Assembly: GCA_022793195.1 (NCBI GenBank) | Contig: JAAWCJ010000010.1 | Coordinates: forward strand, 1-64,000 | DNA length: 64,000 nucleotides | Source: Lachnospiraceae bacterium | GTDB lineage: Bacteria; Bacillota; Clostridia; Lachnospirales; Lachnospiraceae | Reading direction: 5' to 3' | Shown here: piece after piece, positions 26,661-34,923 of the stretch | Numbering within the stretch: the stretch's first letter is position 1 | Layout: each line of letters opens with the position of its first letter | Notes under the pieces: generated by a model | What the model was told of the DNA's origin: nothing | Databases searched by the model: none | What the model saw: only the letters and a program-made list of their open reading frames with translations | Program-made: the position numbers and the translations under genes

Positions 26661-28157
26661 TTATTTCAAATCCTTTTTGTCGATCTTTCCACAAGCGGCA
26701 AATACCCGCTCAAACCGCGACAGCACGTCATCAATCATTTCTTCCGTATATGCCGCGCTAGTATAAAGCCTGGAACCTGCCAGGGTGACAATCCCCTCCG
26801 CCATGTAGGCTGCCCCCATGTGCTCCATTTCCTTCTGGCGAATCCCAGTCTCCTTAAGTACCTTCGGAATGGTCCAGAGTTTCTTCCAGTTGACCGTAAA
26901 ATGCATGGTTCCCACACTGTCCAAATGGCAGATGGAACCCTGGTTAAATGCCACAAAGGGCAACTGGTACTTTTTAATCAGCTTCTGCAGCCCCCTGGTC
27001 AGCCGGTCGCCCATCCGTCCTGCCGTTTCACAGGCATTGGTTCTTTCGATTTCACAGAGGGTATAATAACCGGCTACGCAGGAAATCGGGGTAGCCGCCA
27101 TGGTTCCGCCGCACATGGCCTTGGACACCTTCTTCCCGGAAGAATCCAGTCCGGCCCCCAGATAAGCCATACAGTCTCCATGGCCGCCCACGCCTCCGGC
27201 CCCCGGATAGCCTCCGGCCACAATCTTTCCAAATACCGTCAAATCCGGATCCACTCCAAAATAACTCTGGGCGCCACCGGGCCCAATACGGAATCCCGTC
27301 ACCACCTCATCAAAAATCACCAGGGCTCCATACTGGTGAGCAAGCCTCACAGCTCCCCGAATGAATTTTTTTGATACCGGCCTTGTGCCACTTTCCGGCC
27401 CCACCGGCTCCAGATATACCGCCGCAGTCCCTCCCGTCAACCGGTTCTTTTGTAATTTCCGTTCCAAATCCTGCAGGTCATTGGGGAAAAACTCATCCGT
27501 GTGTTTGAAGACAAAACCGGGAACCCCTTTTGACATAAGCCCCTTTGTTCCGGGAACCCTCATCCCGTAGGCCAGCTGATCCGACCATCCGTGGTATGCC
27601 CCTCCCATTTTCAGGATATTTTTCTTTCCTGTTTTAAGCCTTGCGATTCTGGCGGCACACATACACGCTTCCGTACCGGAACCAAGCATCCGGAATTTTT
27701 CCACCGAGGGAACCATTTCCGAAATCTTTTTAGCCAGCTTATATTCATACTCATGAAACAGCCCCGTGGACGGCCCGCAAGTATTTAAAAGCTGGATGAC
27801 TTGTTCCCGGACAGCCGGAGGGTTGCTTCCTAAAATCGTCGGCCCACCTGCCTGCAGGAGATCATAATACCAGTTTCCATCCACGTCATAAAGCTTCGCC
27901 CCTTCCGCCCGCTTAATCACAATGGGAAATGGATAATTAAAGGCCAGATTGTGCTGTACGCCTCCCGGAATCACCGTTTTTGCTTCTTCGATCATTGCCT
28001 TTGAGACTGCGCACCTTTTGTCAAAATAGTCCTCTACATAGCTTTTTAACCTGTCCCGCTTGATGGAATAAACCGGTTTCGTAATCAACTCATCCAGCTG
28101 TTTCGTGACAGCCTCCGCATTCAGATATTTGTCAATCGCAAACCCTTGATACGCCAT
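26661..28157 (-). CDS. Class III aminotransferase (glutamate-1-semialdehyde aminomutase-like)
   Basis: A 498-residue PLP enzyme. Conserved parts include GGVQHNLAFNYPFP, the LGSGTEACMCAARIAR phosphate-binding segment, GGAYHGWSD, FDEVVTGFR with the PLP-binding Asp, and FGKIVAGGYPG with the Schiff-base Lys. It is longer than HemL (about 430) because of an N-terminal extension of about 55 residues. The neighbourhood holds no haem genes, so I infer a catabolic role on an amino sugar or amino acid. AAGGAGG sets the start at 28157. Confidence 0.88.
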   Translation of the reverse strand: MAYQGFAIDKYLNAEAVTKQLDELITKPVYSIKRDRLKSYVEDYFDKRCAVSKAMIEEAKTVIPGGVQHNLAFNYPFPIVIKRAEGAKLYDVDGNWYYDLLQAGGPTILGSNPPAVREQVIQLLNTCGPSTGLFHEYEYKLAKKISEMVPSVEKFRMLGSGTEACMCAARIARLKTGKKNILKMGGAYHGWSDQLAYGMRVPGTKGLMSKGVPGFVFKHTDEFFPNDLQDLERKLQKNRLTGGTAAVYLEPVGPESGTRPVSKKFIRGAVRLAHQYGALVIFDEVVTGFRIGPGGAQSYFGVDPDLTVFGKIVAGGYPGAGGVGGHGDCMAYLGAGLDSSGKKVSKAMCGGTMAATPISCVAGYYTLCEIERTNACETAGRMGDRLTRGLQKLIKKYQLPFVAFNQGSICHLDSVGTMHFTVNWKKLWTIPKVLKETGIRQKEMEHMGAAYMAEGIVTLAGSRLYTSAAYTEEMIDDVLSRFERVFAACGKIDKKDLK

Positions 28158-28245
28158 AAAACACCCTCCTTCTCCACTCTTGTGAATTGTCATTCATGTC
28201 ATAAAATGATTCTATCACTTTGCGGCTTTGCTGTCAAAAGAATTC

Positions 28246-29223
28246 CTATTTTCTGTGAAGTTCCCTTTTCTCCGCGGAAGCCATAAACTGCCGGATATGG
28301 TCTTCTGACTGGACATAAAGGTGGGCGCCGATTCCCTGGGAGTTTAAAGCCCCGGCGCCGCAGGCAAATTCGGCACATTCCTCCGGTTCCATCCCCTTCA
28401 GAAGACAGTGGAGGAAAGCCGCCACAAAATTATCCCCACAGCCGGTGGTATCCACAGGATTCACCTTATAAGGGTCTGTAAAAAACCGCTTTTTGGCGCT
28501 TTTGAAAAAGCAGCCCTCCTCCCCCATCTTCAACACCACATTCTTCACCCCTGCTGCCAGGAAAACATCGGCAATTTTATCCGGCTCCCTTTCCCCTGTC
28601 ACATAAACGGCCTCATCGTAGCTGGGCATCAGGTAATCCGTATACGGATATACACTGTCAATGGCATGGGGCCCCAGTCCAAGGGTATCAAAATTCATAT
28701 CCGCCAGGGTAATGGCCCCCGCCTTCTGCGCTTTTTCAAAAATAACAGCCAGTCCGCCCGTATCCAGTTCCCCTAAGCCATAAATACTTCCCGCCGTCAC
28801 AGCCCTTGTCTCTTCAAATACCGACAAGTCGATATCCGACATCTTTAACATGAAATTTTCTCCCGGTCCGATTAAAAAAGAGTGGTCTCCATTCTGCTTC
28901 ACCACCACTACAGTGGAAAAAGTCTTGCAGTCGTCCGGCCGGGTCAAAAGAGAGGTATCCACACCTTCCCGCACCAGATCACCGTATATCATATCTCCCA
29001 CATTCCGTTTATCCAGCCTGGTAAGCAGCGCAGAATGGTTTCCCAGCTTCGCCAGCATAGCCGCTTCATTGACCGCATCGCCGCCGGAAGCCAAAAGCAC
29101 CTGTCCTGCCATCACCGTATCCGTACCTGAAGTCAGCGCATTTTCCGGTATATTTGTCACCATAATATCCTGCACCACCTGCCCTATACAGATCACATCG
29201 TATTTTTTATTCTGACTGCCCAT
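28246..29223 (-). CDS. PfkB-family carbohydrate kinase
   Basis: A 325-residue ribokinase-fold kinase. Signature 1 appears as GGDAVNEAAMLAKLG (about residues 48-62) and signature 2 as VDTTGCGDNFVAAFLHCLL near residue 262, with the catalytic Asp in the DTTGCGD loop. The substrate is probably a sugar or sugar acid; the family also covers ribose, fructose and KDG kinases. GAGGAACAGAAT precedes the ATG. It lies between the DeoR regulator and the aminotransferase. Confidence 0.92.
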   Translation of the reverse strand: MGSQNKKYDVICIGQVVQDIMVTNIPENALTSGTDTVMAGQVLLASGGDAVNEAAMLAKLGNHSALLTRLDKRNVGDMIYGDLVREGVDTSLLTRPDDCKTFSTVVVVKQNGDHSFLIGPGENFMLKMSDIDLSVFEETRAVTAGSIYGLGELDTGGLAVIFEKAQKAGAITLADMNFDTLGLGPHAIDSVYPYTDYLMPSYDEAVYVTGEREPDKIADVFLAAGVKNVVLKMGEEGCFFKSAKKRFFTDPYKVNPVDTTGCGDNFVAAFLHCLLKGMEPEECAEFACGAGALNSQGIGAHLYVQSEDHIRQFMASAEKRELHRK

Positions 29224-29335
29224 ATTCTGTTCCTCGCTTTCCGCATATTTCTCCGATTACTCAGTTATTATCAGTTTACTACAAGAGAAAGACCTTCGCA
29301 ATCCGTTTTTTCCTGATAAATTCCGAAAATTATTC

Positions 29336-30106
29336 TCATTCTGCAATGTCCAGATTTGCCCTCTTTTCAATTATGGAATAGTCGAAGTCATCCAGCCGCT
29401 TATCGGTAATCAGCCAGTCCGTATGGCCTGTCAGTCCTCCCACCTTCAAAAACGAAGGCTTTTCAAATTTCGTATGGTCTGCCAGTACAAAATTCTGTCG
29501 CGACGCCTCCAGCATCGCCTGCTTAATAAACATTTCCGGGAAACTGCCTGCCATATAAACGCCGTCCCTGTGAATACTGTCTGTCCCCATAAAACATTTA
29601 TCAGCCCGCATACTGCGAAACATACGCACTGCCATACTTCCAAGCACTGCATTGGTCTGTTTCATAATGGGTCCGCCTGCGATAACCACATTCAATTTTC
29701 TGTTGGTCAAAAGGACATTGACTGCCGGAATGGCAGTGGTAACTACAGTGAGGTTTTCATAATCCCCTGCTGCCAGAAGCTTTGCCAGTTCAAGAACCGT
29801 AGAAGAATCATCCAAAATGATGGCCTCATTGTCACAGACATATTGAATGGCCCTGCGGGCAATCCTCCGCTTTTCCTCCATCCGCAAAGACTCTGGCCCC
29901 TGCCATGGAAGCTCATATTGGCCGTGGTTTAAAATCAGAGCCCCTCCATGGGTTCGGCACAGTTTCCGCGCGCCGTGCAGTTCATCAAGATCTTTTCGCA
30001 CCGTCACCTCAGAAATCTTTAAAAACTTACTTAATTCTGAGACTTTCACTGATTTTTTTCTGTCCAGGATTTCCAGTATCTTTTCTTTTCTCTCCTCCGA
30101 AAACAT
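29336..30106 (-). CDS. DeoR/GlpR-family transcriptional regulator
   Basis: A 256-residue repressor. The winged helix (about 1-56) reads RKEKILEILDRKKSVKVSELSKFL followed by SEVTVRKDLDEL, the classic DeoR signature. The C-terminal DeoRC sensor (about 75-240) has the IILDDSSTVLELAK and TVVTTAIPAVNVL sugar-phosphate-binding loops. Such regulators respond to phosphorylated sugars, which fits the kinase downstream. It is probably the first gene of the set 25421-30106. Confidence 0.93.
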   Translation of the reverse strand: MFSEERKEKILEILDRKKSVKVSELSKFLKISEVTVRKDLDELHGARKLCRTHGGALILNHGQYELPWQGPESLRMEEKRRIARRAIQYVCDNEAIILDDSSTVLELAKLLAAGDYENLTVVTTAIPAVNVLLTNRKLNVVIAGGPIMKQTNAVLGSMAVRMFRSMRADKCFMGTDSIHRDGVYMAGSFPEMFIKQAMLEASRQNFVLADHTKFEKPSFLKVGGLTGHTDWLITDKRLDDFDYSIIEKRANLDIAE

Positions 30107-30176
30107 CTAAGCCCCCTCGGCCCTTTATCATGGTCTTGTATTTCCTTTTCCACAATTCCGTCATATCTGTTTATAC

Positions 30177-30211
30177 AAAAAGACAGCCGAAGTCCTTCAG
30201 CTGCCCTTTTT
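30177..30211. terminator. Bidirectional intrinsic terminator after greA
   Basis: AAAAAGACAGCCGAAG pairs with CTTCAGCTGCCCTTTTTG around a short loop, with A-runs and T-runs on both sides. It ends the greA transcript on the minus strand. Confidence 0.65.
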
Positions 30212-30244
30212 GCCGTATCAGTTCCAAGCGCCGGAAACGATTGG

Positions 30245-30748
30245 TCAAAAGCCCCTCAACTTGTCGCTCCCGTCATCTCCCGTATTTTCTATGGAACGGA
30301 TCTCCACATCATAGCCAATGGTATCATTTACTTTCACATGGACCACATCTCCTACCCGATGGCCCAGAATCGCCTGCCCGATGGGGGACTCCGTACTGAT
30401 ATAATTTTTCAGGGAATTTCCCCGTACGGAAGTCACCAGCTTGTAGATTTCTTCTTCTTCATCCTCCACAAAATAAAGCGTCACGGTATTGTTGAGGCCT
30501 ACCTCATCTTCCCTGGAATCCTCGGATACCACCACAGAAGTTTTTAACATCCTCTCCAGATAACGAATCCTGCTTTCGTTCTGGTTTTTGTCCTTCTTCG
30601 CCGCATGATATTCAAAATTCTCACTCAGGTCGCCATGGGCCCTGGCCTCTTTCACCGCCTCCAGAGCCTGTTTGCGAACCACCAGTTTCCGGTATTCGAT
30701 CTCCTCCTCAATCCGCTTTACGTCTTTTTCTGTCAGCTGATTTTTCAT
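30245..30748 (-). CDS. greA: GreA/GreB-family transcription elongation factor
   Basis: A 167-residue protein that reactivates backtracked RNA polymerase. The N-terminal coiled coil contains ALEAVKEARAHGDLSENFEY, with the acidic DLSEN tip that reaches the active site. The C-terminal FKBP-like domain includes ISTESPIGQAILGHRVGD. I chose the ATG at 30748 (MKNQLTEKDVKRI) to give the normal length; the open frame extends to 30817. It follows the FMN oxidase gene by 20 bp. Confidence 0.92.
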   Translation of the reverse strand: MKNQLTEKDVKRIEEEIEYRKLVVRKQALEAVKEARAHGDLSENFEYHAAKKDKNQNESRIRYLERMLKTSVVVSEDSREDEVGLNNTVTLYFVEDEEEEIYKLVTSVRGNSLKNYISTESPIGQAILGHRVGDVVHVKVNDTIGYDVEIRSIENTGDDGSDKLRGF

Positions 30749-30768
30749 TGCAGCATCGTTCGTCCTTT

Positions 30769-31785
30769 CTAACGCACCATATCTCTGGTGATCTCTTTCA
30801 GGGAAGCAGCCCCACACATGGACATGGCGTCCGCAAGCTCTGCCCCAATCTTTGAAACATATTCTGCCACACCTTCGGCTCCTCCGCCATACATGGCTGT
30901 CACAAAGGGCCTGGCAATGATCACGGCATCCGCGCCCAGCGCCAACGCCTTAAACACATCGGTGCCGGAACGAATTCCGCCATCCACAAAAATTTTCATG
31001 GAACCATCCACAGCCTTTGCAATCTCCTCCAGTACTTCTGCCGTAGCCGGGCACTGATCCAGTACGCGCCCCCCGTGATTGGAAACTACGATGGCGGCAG
31101 CTCCCGCTTCCTTTGCCTTCAGCGCCCCTTTTACCGTCATAATGCCCTTGACAATAAAAGGAATGTCTCCACAGGAATCCACAATATCCTTAAGCTCCTT
31201 CACCGTCTTTCTCCCGGCCGGCGGATTCATATTCTTCAAAAACGGCAGCCCGGCCGCATCCACATCCATGGCCACCGCAAAAGCTCCCGCCTCTTTCACC
31301 ATGGCAAGCTTCTCCTGGACAGTTTCCAGATTCCAGGGCTTCACTGTAGGAATACCGAGGCCTTCTGCTTTTTTGATGGCGGCAGCAGCGCCCTTTATCA
31401 CCGCCGGATTGGTTCCGTCACCGGTAAAAGCCGCAATTCCGGCAGCAGCGCAGGCAGACACCAGCACCTCATTGTAGCTTTCATCATCATACTTATCTCC
31501 ATAGTGAAGATTAACCGCCCCCACAGGACCGGCAAAAACAGGATAGGAAAATTTCTTTCCAAAAAGTGAAAGCCCCGTATCCACCGGCTCATTGGCGCAA
31601 AGGGTGTCCATATTGACCCGGATTTCCTGCCATTTCTCATAGTTCCGCATAGCCGTATCCCCTACCCCCTTGGCCCCCGGGCCGGGGATCTGGTTCCGGC
31701 AGGCTTTTCCATTGCAGACAGGGCATGCCTTACAGTAATTTCCAATACAAGTACGGGCGTTTTCCAGTATTTCCTGATAATTCAT
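30769..31785 (-). CDS. FMN-dependent 2-hydroxyacid oxidase/dehydrogenase with N-terminal cysteine cluster
   Basis: A 338-residue TIM-barrel flavoprotein of the lactate oxidase/glycolate oxidase family. The catalytic and FMN-binding motifs are present: VSNHGGRVLDQCPAT with the base His, and DGGIRSGTDVFKALALGAD for phosphate binding. The first 35 residues carry five cysteines (C-x4-C-x2-C-x2-C-x4-C), unusual for the oxidases. An anaerobe would not use oxygen, so an iron-sulfur electron outlet is possible. GGAGG 7 bp upstream sets the start at 31785. Confidence 0.87.
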   Translation of the reverse strand: MNYQEILENARTCIGNYCKACPVCNGKACRNQIPGPGAKGVGDTAMRNYEKWQEIRVNMDTLCANEPVDTGLSLFGKKFSYPVFAGPVGAVNLHYGDKYDDESYNEVLVSACAAAGIAAFTGDGTNPAVIKGAAAAIKKAEGLGIPTVKPWNLETVQEKLAMVKEAGAFAVAMDVDAAGLPFLKNMNPPAGRKTVKELKDIVDSCGDIPFIVKGIMTVKGALKAKEAGAAAIVVSNHGGRVLDQCPATAEVLEEIAKAVDGSMKIFVDGGIRSGTDVFKALALGADAVIIARPFVTAMYGGGAEGVAEYVSKIGAELADAMSMCGAASLKEITRDMVR

Positions 31786-31886
31786 AGCTTTTCCTCCATA
31801 TAACAACGGGAACCTATTCCCTGTATTCTTATTAAAACGGCACCTTCGATGAGCAATGAATATGAACCTCTCTTCTTTGGCTGCTT

Positions 31887-33623
31887 TTATTTCTTCCTTT
31901 CAAATGTCTCCACTTCAATCAGCGTGTCTTTCGTCGGGTAATGGGTAATGGAAACGCTGTCTCCCACATTTAGGAGCACTGCCGTGGGGTAAGCCCTGGC
32001 ATTTACCATATAATACGCCTCCCCCTTTTCCAGCTTAAGGAAATACACCGTATCCCCTTCCATATCGGCGGCGCGGATTTCTTCCACTTTCCCCGACACA
32101 CTGACGGCTTCTTCCTGCGGTTTCTCCTCCTCTTCGTCTTCCTCACTTAAAATCTGGTTTTCCACAAGGAGCTCATGATATCGCCTCTGGCAGTCGGCGA
32201 CCGTATTTCCCGTCGCCACGATCTGATACTGCTGCACATTGACCATGGCATACATTTTCACCAGCCCCGCTGCATCTTTAAGGGCCATAAAATAAGTGGG
32301 CTGGTCGGAAATATTCAGAAGCAGCGGGAAGGTTGCCCTGTAGCTGTACTGTTGGACAGCCCCCTCCGCAGAGGACATGGCAGAATATTCTTCCGCCCCG
32401 GCACAGGAATAATAATGAGCCTCTTTCGTCCTCTGATTTACCAAAATAAAGCCAATATTACCTCTGTCCCCAGTCACAGAAGTCACACCTGTATAAACCC
32501 ATACATCATCATCCTGGGCAATAAAATTGTAACCGTCCGTGGTTTCCGTGCAATCGGTCTGGCCGAATAATGAATTCCAGAACCCATTGTGGTATTCTCC
32601 ATAATAATCATACTGCTCAATAATCAAATCCGCAGAATAAGCCCGGTCCACCCAGGAGGGCACGTCTGCGATATCATAATACTCTGAATCCCCTGTGACG
32701 GCGTTCATTAACACCGCGCCTTTGATATCCGTCCCGTCAAAAAGCCCTATACGCTTCTCCACCACAGAAGCAATCCAGTAAGGGGTCCCGTCGTCATTGA
32801 TCTCAAAATTCACATCATCAAACATCAGGGTCGGATAAGAAAAACGCAGATGGCGCATCAAATCCCTGCTGAAGTATTCCGACGGCGAGTATTTGATGCC
32901 TTCCTCCAGGCGGACCACTTCTACTTCCTGGGTCCTCATATCGATCCTCACGTAAGCCGGGATTCCCTCTCCCCGGTTATTCCACCATTTGAAAAAATCA
33001 TTATAATTCAGATAATTGACCCTGACGGGGTTCCCCTGGTAATTGATCTGTGCCGAAGCATCGTCCACAGCAAACTGGCTCACCAAATCACTCAGCTCCC
33101 CCAGCTTCCTGTTGGCCAGGTTATTGGCGGAATCTTCATCCAGAAGCGGAATCTGGTTCCAGTTGATCTCTGATACTTCCTGGGCGAAATCCCCGGTATT
33201 CATCGGCATAAGCTCCGAATACGCTTTTGCCCGGAATACAATCCACCCCGACAGGGTTCCCACAACAATCACCGCCACTGCTAAAACCACCAGAATCAAA
33301 GGCACTGTCAAGTTCTTTTTTGTGTAGGTGAGATATTCTTTCACTGAACTGGAGCGAAACCCCTGCAGGAGCACCATACAAACGGAAAATACAATACAGA
33401 GTATCACCACAAAACCATAAAGCTCCCTGTTATGGATATTCAAAGCCGGAAGTTTGATATAAAAATAAATGCCGCCAAACACCAGCGTAACCAGAAGGCT
33501 TATGAGTACCCGCGTAACCGGTCCTCCCTTCGGCTTCCTGGGGCGTATCACTTTTTCTCTCTGAGGTTCGCCCTGGTTCTGGCCCATATGCATACCGGTA
33601 AATTTAAAATCAAAAATGTTCAT
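31887..33623 (-). CDS. Unknown multi-pass membrane protein with large extracytoplasmic domain
   Basis: A 578-residue protein. Membrane helices lie near 37-57, 68-86 and 107-131, followed by about 440 residues that should be outside the cell. This part is rich in Tyr/Asp, contains PVRVNYLNYNDFFKWWNNR and NAVTGDSEYYDIADVPSWVDR, and ends in a Glu-rich linker plus a small beta domain. I recognise no enzyme motif. AAAGGA lies upstream of the ATG. It stands alone between the FMN oxidase and the toxin-antitoxin locus. Confidence 0.75.
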   Translation of the reverse strand: MNIFDFKFTGMHMGQNQGEPQREKVIRPRKPKGGPVTRVLISLLVTLVFGGIYFYIKLPALNIHNRELYGFVVILCIVFSVCMVLLQGFRSSSVKEYLTYTKKNLTVPLILVVLAVAVIVVGTLSGWIVFRAKAYSELMPMNTGDFAQEVSEINWNQIPLLDEDSANNLANRKLGELSDLVSQFAVDDASAQINYQGNPVRVNYLNYNDFFKWWNNRGEGIPAYVRIDMRTQEVEVVRLEEGIKYSPSEYFSRDLMRHLRFSYPTLMFDDVNFEINDDGTPYWIASVVEKRIGLFDGTDIKGAVLMNAVTGDSEYYDIADVPSWVDRAYSADLIIEQYDYYGEYHNGFWNSLFGQTDCTETTDGYNFIAQDDDVWVYTGVTSVTGDRGNIGFILVNQRTKEAHYYSCAGAEEYSAMSSAEGAVQQYSYRATFPLLLNISDQPTYFMALKDAAGLVKMYAMVNVQQYQIVATGNTVADCQRRYHELLVENQILSEEDEEEEKPQEEAVSVSGKVEEIRAADMEGDTVYFLKLEKGEAYYMVNARAYPTAVLLNVGDSVSITHYPTKDTLIEVETFERKK

Positions 33624-33733
33624 GCTGGATTCCTTTCAGACTTTGGCTGTCAAAACCCCTATTTTTGTTTTCTGCACTGTCCTTGTCAATCGACGATATC
33701 AACCGACGAAACATGCTTTTAAACGATTTTTTC

Positions 33734-33876
33734 TTGAAAAAACAAAAGGGATATGTTATATTAGATACGTAAAAAGAACAACCGCCCATATATGCCCTAT
33801 GGGTACAAGGTGGGTTGACCAATAAGGAGGTAGAAAACCCACCCTGCTACTCGGTCAAAGTTTTGGGGTGGTTTTT
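33734..33876 (+). ncRNA. Candidate antisense antitoxin RNA with promoter and terminator
   Basis: A near-perfect sigma-A promoter (TTGAAA at 33734-33739, 17 bp, TATATT at 33757-33762) would start an RNA of about 105 nt near 33769. It ends at the hairpin made by ACCCACCC (about 33837-33844) and GGGTGG (33866-33871) plus TTTTT. The RNA has no convincing reading frame. It converges on the toxin gene, and the 3' ends of the two transcripts overlap across the shared bidirectional terminator, the usual layout of type I systems such as txpA/ratA. Confidence 0.6.
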
Positions 33877-33886
33877 CTATGTATGG

Positions 33887-33976
33887 CTACCTACAAAACG
33901 TAAAGACGAATGTAAGTAATGCCAAAAGGAAAAGACCAAAGGTCATTAAATCCTTAAAATCAAAATGATTTTTCAT
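33887..33976 (-). CDS. Holin-like type I toxin peptide
   Basis: A 29-residue hydrophobic peptide, MKNHFDFKDLMTFGLFLLAL followed by LTFVFTFCR. The FG-x-F-x2-ALLT-F/L-V core is the pattern of the short putative holin-like toxins (Hol_Tox, TxpA/BsrG type) of Firmicutes. GGGGGTGATG precedes the ATG at 33976. One membrane helix is predicted. The antisense RNA at 33734-33876 and a strong promoter at 34046-34074 support a toxin-antitoxin unit. Confidence 0.75.
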   Translation of the reverse strand: MKNHFDFKDLMTFGLFLLALLTFVFTFCR

Positions 33977-34045
33977 AGGCATCACCCCCATTCTATAAAA
34001 AATGAGAGGTCAGCCCACCCTGCAACACAGTTGTCCTTGTGGGAC

Positions 34046-34074
34046 ATTTTACCATAAAACAGGGGTTAAAACAA
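34046..34074 (-). promoter_or_regulatory. Promoter of the toxin mRNA
   Basis: Minus strand TTGTTT (34074-34069), 17 bp, TAAAAT (34051-34046). The leader (about 60 nt) contains GGGTGGGCTGACC, which repeats in inverted form the GGTGGGTTGACC at 33809-33820. The pair flanks the whole locus and may help the two RNAs fold or pair. Confidence 0.55.
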
Positions 34075-34084
34075 TGTAAAGTTT

Positions 34085-34192
34085 TTAAAACAAAAATCCT
34101 TCTTTTATTCTGTTAAAAAACCAGTCCGAATAATAATTGGGAATATCCGTCCTTCTGCTTGCACTTAAAATCACAAACTTTTTATCTCCCAC
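34085..34192 (-). pseudogene. DUF1848 N-terminal remnant
   Basis: The 35-codon frame contains FVILSASRRTDIPNYYSDWF and then NRIKEGF, matching the N-terminus of DUF1848 proteins (about 270-300 residues), and stops after EGFLF. The remaining 85% of the gene is missing; the toxin-antitoxin locus begins at once downstream. I read it as a deletion or insertion scar. A GTG at 34192 could still start translation. Confidence 0.6.
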
Positions 34193-34241
34193 ATGGGTTA
34201 AGACACAGGCGAAAATGGCATGATTTTTGCTCTCCAATATC

Positions 34242-34910
34242 TTATGTATCCACAATCCTTGTCTCCATTGCCCGGATAAAGTATTGAAAACTCGGAGAAA
34301 TGTTTCTGTCAAAATTAAGGCGTTTTCCTATTTTGTCCGCCCACTCACATTTCGCTTTCCCCACCACATTCTGTCCCGCTTCTTTTTTCTTTTTCAGTCC
34401 GGCCAACCCACCGGGGTATAGCATATTAGCAAGCACTTCCCAAGTGTCGCATATCCCGTCCTGTTCATAATCTTTCAAATATTTTTTTCTGGCATTTGGA
34501 TAAGCTTCTAAAATGGCACACTCATCTCCCAAAAGCCATGCCTCCATCTCTTTTACTGCTATACAAAACACGTGATCTGTCAGCAGCATTGTTTCGTTCG
34601 CAATACGTTCCAATTCGATTTTAAACTCTTCACAATTTCTTTTGTCATTATCTAAAACCACAATAATCGCTGCCTGAGCCATATTTCTCAAAGATCTGTC
34701 AAATCCTCTCAAATAACTTCTTAAATTATTTAACAGCTTACTGCCTTTCCTCTCAAATAAATTTCCACTTGTTTTCAAATGCCCAATGCCGCTGAATGAT
34801 TTACTGTCATAAATGATTTCCTGTTCCGGGTATTTCAAACGGAATTTTTCCATTACATGATCTACCAAGATCTCCGTTGAATGATCCTCTATCATAAACT
34901 GAAAATACAT
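34242..34910 (-). CDS. TOPRIM-like protein (DUF4276 type), partner of the ATPase
   Basis: A 222-residue protein. Its acidic pattern fits a TOPRIM nuclease: E8 in FMIEDHSTEIL at the first strand and D87/D89 in IIVVLDNDK. KEMEAWLLGD further on is typical of DUF4276. It begins 13 bp after the ATPase stop, with GGAGGA before the ATG at 34910. OLD-like and PARIS-like defence systems pair such a TOPRIM effector with an ABC-type ATPase; PARIS uses DUF4435 instead, so this is at most a relative. Confidence 0.72.
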   Translation of the reverse strand: MYFQFMIEDHSTEILVDHVMEKFRLKYPEQEIIYDSKSFSGIGHLKTSGNLFERKGSKLLNNLRSYLRGFDRSLRNMAQAAIIVVLDNDKRNCEEFKIELERIANETMLLTDHVFCIAVKEMEAWLLGDECAILEAYPNARKKYLKDYEQDGICDTWEVLANMLYPGGLAGLKKKKEAGQNVVGKAKCEWADKIGKRLNFDRNISPSFQYFIRAMETRIVDT

Positions 34911-34923
34911 TTTGGTTCCTCCG

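Noticed and set aside
26661-28157. Haem synthesis hemL.
   Set aside because: The enzyme is longer than HemL and its neighbours are sugar kinase, aldolase and DeoR genes, not tetrapyrrole genes.
33879-33968. A plus-strand 29-codon frame (MYGYLQNVKTN...) opposite the toxin.
   Set aside because: It is antisense to the toxin, basic and unlike known antitoxin peptides; the toxin frame explains the sequence better.
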